From NCBI GenBank assembly GCA_003024985.2, contig PXIH01S0000059.1: a stretch of DNA of 16,221 nucleotides. The stretch is one strand, 5' to 3'. The position numbers were made by a program, and so were the translations under genes. This DNA is from Euperipatoides rowelli. Taxonomy: Eukaryota; Onychophora; Udeonychophora; Euonychophora; Peripatopsidae. The notes beneath the pieces are model-generated. The model saw only the letters and a program-made list of their open reading frames with translations. It did no database searches and was not told the origin of the DNA. Positions 9,927 to 16,221 of this stretch are shown here, in pieces. Positions within the stretch are counted from its first letter, which is position 1. The number at the start of each line of letters is the position of its first letter.

Positions 9927-9968
9927 TTGGGCAACAGTTGTAATTTTCTAGGCGACACTGTTGTCCAA
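9927..9968. other. 12-bp stem hairpin in intron
   Basis: TTGGGCAACAGT (9927-9938) can pair over all 12 positions, with one G-U wobble, with ACTGTTGTCCAA (9957-9968) around an 18-base loop. A third related word, TTTGCCCAAG, follows near 9995. The stem contains the GGGCAAC word also repeated at the left edge of the window, but no longer similarity joins them. Its role is unknown. Confidence 0.5.
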
Positions 9969-10679
9969 GTCCATTATATTTGATAAAGTAACATTTGCCC
10001 AAGTTACCTGTATTTTTAATTTAATTTTAATGAATTTATTTTTGTGAAGCTTTGATGCGTTAATAGACAAATTCTAGGCAAAGCAATTTACTTCAAGATG
10101 TTGATAAGCTACACTTTAAAAAACTCTTCCCCATTAGCCTATTGCAAATTATTATAAAAATGCTTATATATAAGATCACCCTCCCACAGTTGATATGAAG
10201 GATCACTACAGTATTTTGCACTTCTGCCTATATAATACTGCCCCAAATGTTTAGTTACTTAACTTATGACTTTAGACTACTTGCAGTATAAGGCAGGTAA
10301 GCTTAATATACTACTTCATAGTAGTAAGTCACTATTTTGAAACATTTGTGCATGTCATATATTTAGAGATTTGCATTATTTTGGAAGTAATTTTAATTCA
10401 ACTAAAGCTGGTGTTCTTAGATATATTAAAAAAGCATTGGTTCACTTACTGTATATTCAAACAATTTGCCCATTTAAAAAAAAACAAAAAAGATCTATGC
10501 CTGTTTCAGTTGTGGATTTATATTTTTTTCTTTCTTAAAACTGGCAAGTTTTGATTCATTTTTATTTAAAAGAATTGAAAATAACAGCAGTAGTTATGTG
10601 GAGAAATATTTAATGATATAATTTACAGTATATATACATTGTAAAAGGCCAACGACCAAGTGTGTAACTTCAACTAAAT

Positions 10680-10690
10680 CCCCCCCCCCC
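10680..10690. repeat. Poly(C) run of 11
   Basis: Eleven C on the plus strand, with a similar C10 run at 990-999. Pure C runs are rare in such AT-rich DNA; they may be remnants of mobile-element tails or simple slippage. Confidence 0.9.
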
Positions 10691-10874
10691 TATATCATGT
10701 AAAAGTTATGATATTAGGCCACCATCAAACTTAACTTTTTAAGTCCATTTAAAGGGAGTTCAAACCCTCACCAAGTAAGAATACCTCCCCTTTACTTCTC
10801 AGCTTATAAAATTCCTCAGCGCCAACACACAATAGTCTCATTAATTTTAAATACTGTATAATAGCTCATATTAC

Positions 10875-11600
10875 AACTTTCTAACTAAACATACCAGTAG
10901 AATCATAAAGTAATATTGAAACATACAATGCAAAACAGCTGCTTAGGTGCAATCTAACTTTCTAACTAAACATATAACAAGCTCATAAACCAATGCTAAA
11001 ACATACAATCTAAAATATCTGAGGAGGATGTGTGCCATCTACAGTAACTTTCTGACTAACACATTCTCCCACATAAAGTAACTCCTATATAGTAAACTTT
11101 AACTTTTTTTTTCAAAACACAATCGCTGGATTATTTGCAATAGATAAAAATTACCTTAAAAGATAACCGATTTTATGTTTTAAATAAACCATCAGTACAA
11201 ATTTTGTTGACAGATAATGGATATATATTTAACTAGTTTTATACACAATATGGTTTTATGGTATTTTTATTCAATAAACTAGCATTAAAACATACAACAC
11301 TAAAATAATCCTACAGGCTATAGCATACTGTATGTGCAATGTAACTTTTACTTAAATATACAAGCAGGTTCTTAAACATATGCTAAAAAAAGCACATATG
11401 GCGGCTTCATAACTTTCTAATTAAAATATACAAGTAGGCTCCAAACTCTTGTGTAAGAATACAATGCTTAAAAAAGCACTAGGAATTTTTCCCAACAAAA
11501 ACTTACAAGCAGGCTCATACACTAAAACACTGCATGTGTGTACATGGTTTTCTAGCTAAAACATACTGTACAAGCACACTCACACATCAGATATCTAAAC
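10875..11600. repeat. Diverged tandem repeat (minisatellite-like), unit about 70-90 bp
   Basis: A unit beginning AACTTTCTAACTAAAACATA, followed by a CAAGCAGGCTCATA-like piece and then ATGCTAAAACATACAAT, recurs with heavy divergence. Clear unit starts are at 10875, 10956, 11046, 11343 and 11411. Weaker ones are near 11493 and 11547, and a possible outlier is near 10665. The spacing is 81, 90 and 68 where adjacent copies are clear. The part from about 11090 to 11275 is too degraded to align by eye. It codes for nothing evident. Confidence 0.65.
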
Positions 11601-12241
11601 CTAGAATGTACTTAAGATTTTTGACGATCTTTTATTTTTGTGATGTTTTAATACAAGTTCACTAAAATGGTGGTTATCACAATGTCAGTTTTTTTTTTTT
11701 TTGCGTTTCTAAAATTTCCCAATTTGACAAATTGAAATTAAAGAAATTCAATTTCATCCAGAGTATATGTACAGTACTGTACTCATTTTGTGCGATTCAT
11801 GACAAAAATATAAGATTTCCAATGACATAGTTAAGTGTGCCACTCTAATTTTACCCAAATTGAATAAGTGCGCTTGGCTTCATTTACGATATAGATAAGT
11901 TACTGCATTTTAAAATTACTAATTTAGGTATAGGATATTTATAGTTTTATAATTAAAAAAATGTAAAATTTTAAAAGAGGAAAAAATAATCATACCGTAC
12001 TATTTTTTTTTTCTTCAAATTTTTAACTTGGTTAATAATGAGACTTTAGCATATAGTGACAATATAGTTTTCTTTAATTCTCTACTAATGCAAAATATGC
12101 TTTTTTTTATATAATGATTACTAAAATCACTTAATATTTAACTATGATTTAGTTATTTTCTCAAATTCTCCAATAGCATCAGACATTTTTACTAAATTTT
12201 GTAAAGAAAGATGCTAAATTTGTCACAGTCTTTAATGAAGG

Positions 12242-12723
12242 CCCTAAACCAGGGGTAGGGAATCTTTTTGGCATTAGAAGGTCGCATGTCATTTCATGGA
12301 TTCTTATAAGGCCTCACATTTTATGTACAGTAAATTTTGACAATATTATTGTCTTTTTTTTTAAAGAACCCAGAAACGAACGGAAATTTTTTTAGTATGT
12401 TTTTTCCCAAGTTTTTTTTCATGGACCAAATTAAATTGTTAGTTAGTTCATAGGATAACCTATTTATTCAATGAGGACAATTTTCAAATTTTTTTTGTAT
12501 ATTCATAGAGGAATTAAGGAACTATTTAAAACCAAATATCATTTGTATTATTGATATTATTTCTTTATTTTGTTAAGATTGAAAATGTTTAATTTATAAA
12601 ATATAAATGAAGAAGCTACAGTATATAATTGACAAAATATGCAAAAATGCCACATGAACAGTGAACACCTCAAAAGGTCGCATGCAACCTTCTGGTCCCA
12701 GATTCTCCATCCATGCCCTAAAC
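12242..12723. repeat. 8-bp target-site duplication of the hAT element
   Basis: CCCTAAAC lies at 12242-12249 and 12716-12723, immediately outside the element ends. Eight bases is the length generated by hAT transposases. Confidence 0.88.
12250..12715. mobile_element. Non-autonomous hAT element (466 bp, MITE-like)
   Basis: The left end reads CAGGGGTAGGGAATC and the right end, inverted, CATGGATGGAGAATC: imperfect terminal inverted repeats of the CAGGGGTGG class typical of hAT elements. Both ends then carry GAAGG(T)CGCATG-like subterminal blocks: AAGGTCGCATG at 12278-12288 and the near-palindrome AAGGTCGCATGCAACCTT at 12674-12691. A perfect 8-bp duplication, CCCTAAAC, flanks it at 12242-12249 and 12716-12723, the hallmark length for hAT. 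The interior is AT-rich with no transposase frame, so it would have been moved by a transposase encoded elsewhere. Mismatches between the ends suggest it is old, although the duplication is intact. Confidence 0.88.
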
Positions 12724-13566
12724 AAGTGATCAAATCGTATCTTTGTAACTGTTCTCATTTTTTTTTCTTTCTGATTTTTATAAGGAACTCAAAATACTAT
12801 CATTAAAAATTTGATAGAAGATATAACTTTAATAAATATTTAAATTGATTAATTTTGTGTATACAATACATGGCTACCTGTTATAACTATAACAGTATAT
12901 AAAGATTTTAAGTGCAAAGAAAATATAATTTTCCTTGATCATAAACCAGACAATCATTTCATCTCATAGGTAATTTCAAATTCATTAACATAGGCTACAT
13001 ATTTTTTTCAAAGAATGGAAGTTACGGCATTAAAAAAAATTAAAAGTCTTAAGTGTGGCCAGAAAAAATTTGCTCCAAGTAGCTACTTTTCAAACTATGA
13101 AAAATAATATTTTTATAACCAGGGGATAAAAAAATTGTCTGACTTTTCACAGCAGTTCAATATGTCAAGCATTTTTCTGTGAATAAACTAGGGATGTAAA
13201 TATATGAACAGGCAAAACAACAACTGATCTATAGGATTTGACAATTCACCAATACACATTAATTTTATGTAGTATGAAAATACTTGCAAGCCTGATTGAA
13301 ACCTAAAGAAATGAAGGAACAGGTAATAATTTAATATTAAATCAGTGCCGCAACTAGAGCAAAGAAGATATATGGTAAGTGAAAGTAATTCATAACTAGG
13401 TGGATGGATAAGGCAAATAAAATATCTAATTTAACTTATGCAACACAGTTACACTGAAAACACAATGCACCAAGATGAGATCTTTTAGTTAAGTGGGTAT
13501 TTATATTTTTCTCATAAAAATTTTACTAATGCTTTGAAATTGTGCAACGGTACATCAGATACTTAC

Positions 13567-13597
13567 CACTATCAGGATCCGAAGTCAAGGTGGACAT
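13567..13597 (-). CDS. First coding exon of an unrecognised nuclear-type protein (start codon to donor)
   Basis: Read on the minus strand, an ATG at 13597 opens ten codons (MSTLTSDPDS) plus one base, then meets AGTG|GTAAGT, a near-perfect donor with the cut between 13567 and 13566. The leftover base (phase 1) joins the two bases that open the exon at 4411, giving Val, and the frame stays open through the whole next exon. The piece is about half G+C, much richer than its surroundings, as expected of coding DNA. A pyrimidine-rich stretch ending in ATAG (AG at 13606-13605) lies just upstream, so a 5'-untranslated exon probably lies further right. The frame has no stop between that acceptor and the ATG, so an upstream coding exon cannot be excluded. 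The longer open frame of 13597-13848 overlaps this exon in another frame and looks accidental. The model rests on phase, splice consensus and composition, not on homology. Confidence 0.6.
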
Positions 13598-13604
13598 CAC
13601 GACT

Positions 13605-16167
13605 CTATAAATGAAAAAAATGCAGCTCTGTGTAGTCTAAAGGGCTCAGAAAATTTATAGGTTTTCAAATACCAAACAAAAAATAAAAACAAAATACCAC
13701 CAAATAAATAACACATCATTGATAAAAGCCACAAATACAAATACAAAAAAAAATATACAAGTGATGAGAGTATTAATAAAACAAATTCAAACACTATATT
13801 AGTATCCATGCAAATTAATTTAAAATACAGGCTATTAGTCAGACACAAAAAGATTAGAAAGAACTAATAATAATGGGCTATGCCTATGATATCACACCAT
13901 TTAAAGAACAATCATAATATCAGGTTAGGTCTCTTGAAGTGTTTTATGATGGGCAAAACTAAAGATAGTAAGATTATAGCTAAAAGCCTATAATACTGTG
14001 AATGTCTAAAGACCTAACTTTACCAGATCATTAACAATATAAAATATCTTATCACAGTATAACCTCCACATGAATGAAATTTAAAGAAAAACTACCCAAA
14101 CCCTATGATACACAAATAAAAGCCTTGAAATTAAGATGAAGTGTCTGGGAAGAAAGGAATAAAAAAAATACTACACAGCAGCTGCAATATAAAATGGCAT
14201 ACAAAAGGGACTTTATTAAACCATTAATTTAAAAGAAATAGTTGGCCTATCAAATCCTGTTTTGCGTTTAAATTATGTATTTAATTAAATTTACTGCATG
14301 AGGCACTGATAGCTGCATTTTGAATTATTTACATAAAGATATCAGCCACCTGGTCAATTGGTAATTTAAGGCTTTTTCGCATAATTGCAATATCTTATGT
14401 ACAATAAATGTACTTGTAATCTTACTTTAAAATATATTACCGGTACTTGTGCAAGTAAACGATTAAATTGTCATTAGAGATTGGATTATTTTTATTGTTC
14501 AATTTTATTTCTTGAGGCTGCACCAATAAACTAATGAAGTAATTATCAAAAAGATTACATATTTTATTTTCTAATATTATCAGAATTGGTAATTTTAAAT
14601 AAGTTTGTTATATTGGTATTTTTGAGAATTTTGTTATTTTTATCTATGAAAACCCTAGGCACAAGATATAATATGTAGGCTAAATGTTAAACTTTTATAA
14701 ATTTTAGGTTTTTGTTTTTTTTGTTTTTTTTAAATAAAATTAATAAACCTTGTGTTGCTAATACAAGATGTTAAAATTACATTGAAGAAATTGTAGCTAG
14801 TTAATTAGTCTTTCGGCACCTCAGAAGTCTATATTTTTATTTTATGGGTGAAGCACATCCACTACGTACATAATTGAAGACTTCAAGAGACCAATCTATT
14901 CATTAGATATTGGAAAATAAACAAATTAAATTTACTATATAAGTTTTTTTTAATGAATTTAAGATTTACTGTAGTGATCTTTCTATTTTTGTTTTCAATG
15001 CAGGAATATTCACGAATGAGTGCATCTCCAATACAACAATGATATCTGAATGCAGTATATAGGCCAATATAAGCCAACTCACAGCATATTGCTGAGCTGT
15101 CAAACATAATTATTCATATACTGTATAGTTAAAATTTCATAAATTTAAAAAAAAAATCCTAGTTCTTACTTAAGTAGCTTCAATGTTTTGTCTTAGATTT
15201 AATTGAAAAATTAATTTTGACAGAAGTTGCCACCACCTCCCAGCTAACACTGTATTTCAGAACAAAATATTTAGTAATAATTTATTTTATTTCATTTTTA
15301 TGGTAATAGTTGGTGTAAATCTAAGGGAATGTCTTCTTGCACTTTTTAAGCATATGTGGTTAAAATTTTAATTAAAGTTATTTACTAAAATTTGATGTAG
15401 CCTAGGTCGTTTTTTTTTTTTTTCAATTTTGTTTAGAAGTAGGCCTACTGTAGCTAACCAAATAGAATATTATAAACTATAGTTTAAAACATTTAAAAAA
15501 AAAAAATCCTGCCACGGGACTTTTTGATTTTAATGTTCAGAAATGTGGTTAAGTTATCTTTCTATAGAATTATAAGATATACAGTATAAGGTTGCTAATA
15601 CACAGTCACACACGTATAAAATTTAAAAAATATGAAAGAAAACTTAAAATTTTATTCATTTTAATACTTCATAAAATAATATAAATAATGGGCAAATAAC
15701 ATAACCCGCTATTTAAATACACTGCATCATAAAATAAATAACAAGCAAAACAGCCTAGAAATTCACAAAATTTATTTAATGTAGTTTACATGTTCGAGGG
15801 TGGAGAGTTATTGTAAATATGAAACAGTTTAATAAAAAAAAAAGAAACAATGTGATTCTTCATTAGAATTTTAAATGTATGAAGAAATTTTTTTTTGTCC
15901 CTTATTGGAAATAGCAATGACAAAAGAAACAATTAAAAATGACTCAAATTTTATTATTACTGTGAGCTAGCTATACACAATATTTGCCTCATTTTTTTTA
16001 AAAAAAAGACTATGAAGAATCGAATCAAAGAACACTCAAGAACCATTTGCACGATTTACACATCAAACTTGTGTCTACATAGTGGCATATCTGAACTTGA
16101 TCAGGTACTGTACATCGCTATATATTGTAATTAAAACCAGTTATGACATAATCACATTTAATTGCAG
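13605..16167. other. AT-rich stretch upstream of the first coding exon; no clear gene
   Basis: Relative to the minus-strand gene this is either a 5' intron or upstream flank. I see an ATAG acceptor at its left end, several TACTGTA words and long A/T runs, but no TATA-plus-start arrangement and no convincing second exon. The 74-codon minus frame at 14883-15107 ends in a lysine/phenylalanine-rich, AT-driven tail. It has no matching splice donor and no family I recognise, so I do not call it a gene. Confidence 0.5.
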
Positions 16168-16221
16168 GGAATGATATAACACATAATTCGTCGGTCAAAA
16201 CACAAAGTGACGTATCTCAGT
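16168..16221 (+). CDS. Possible start of an internal exon on the plus strand, cut by the window edge
   Basis: ACATTTAATTGCAG, ending at 16167, resembles an acceptor. One frame after it is open to the window end and reads NDITHNSSVKTQSDVSQ in normal-looking codons, including several CpGs that are scarce elsewhere; the other two frames stop at once. With only 54 bases this is weak. A 5' exon or promoter of the minus-strand gene, with the CRE-like TGACGTA near 16208, is an alternative. Confidence 0.25.

Larger units (their letters stand above)
4412..13566 (-). other. First intron of the minus-strand gene, 9,155 bp
   Basis: The intron is bounded on the minus strand by GTAAGTATC at 13566 and TTATTTTTAG ending at 4412. 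Both ends fit consensus and the flanking phases agree (one base plus two bases). It is AT-rich, full of stops, and has accumulated the mobile elements and repeats listed separately. Sub-stretches 4412-5800, 7190-9240, 9310-9920, 9970-10870 and 11610-12240 show only AT-rich sequence with homopolymers and TACTGTA-type words. Scattered frames of 60-90 codons there have lysine/phenylalanine-rich, homopolymer-driven translations and are not credible genes. Confidence 0.6.

Noticed and set aside
10348-10554. 68-codon plus frame
   Set aside because: Low-complexity translation from AT-rich sequence with no supporting signals.
13597-13848. 83-codon minus frame that ends just inside the first exon
   Set aside because: It is a hydrophobic, AT-driven translation that terminates at TGA in the frame adjacent to the exon. 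The exon uses the other frame, which keeps phase with the next exon.
14883-15107. 74-codon minus frame with Cys/Tyr-rich start
   Set aside because: The first 35 residues look less random, but no donor follows in phase and the rest is lysine/phenylalanine-rich. No family was recognised.

Overview
The window looks like animal nuclear DNA, most likely from an invertebrate and perhaps an arthropod. It is very AT-rich (roughly 70-75% by eye), with many A and T runs, large introns, spliced coding pieces and relics of retroposition and hAT transposition. There is no bacterial-style gene packing. The taxon is inferred from the family of one decayed element and from the general texture, so it is not firm.

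One host gene can be supported, on the minus strand. A short exon carrying a plausible start codon (coding 13597 to 13567) ends at a consensus GTAAGT donor. It joins in phase to a 1,209-base exon (4411 to 3203) across a 9,155-base intron. The joined reading frame gives the first 413 residues of a low-complexity, Ser/Asp/Glu/Lys-rich, nuclear-looking protein. It carries two ARKS motifs like those around histone H3 K9 and K27, a textbook SUMO-interaction motif, a short coiled coil, six Ser-Pro sites and an acidic stretch. The gene continues past position 1 through a further intron. I do not recognise the family.

The large intron (4412-13566) holds, from low to high coordinate: a GC-rich hairpin near 5.8 kb; a shattered copy of a multi-copy invertebrate protein on the minus strand (about 6.05-7.18 kb), itself interrupted by a 69-bp insertion with 14-bp target duplications; a candidate recursive splice site near the middle (9272/9271); a second hairpin near 9.95 kb; a diverged tandem repeat (10.9-11.6 kb); and a 466-bp non-autonomous hAT element with a perfect 8-bp target duplication (12250-12715).

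The downstream intron (1-3202) contains a 30-nt copy of the 5' end of U2 snRNA, flanked by an 18-bp target duplication. At the far right edge, a possible plus-strand exon begins at 16168. The words TACTGTA/TACAGTA are strongly over-represented across the non-coding sequence. No tRNA, rRNA, CRISPR array or complete transposase gene was found.
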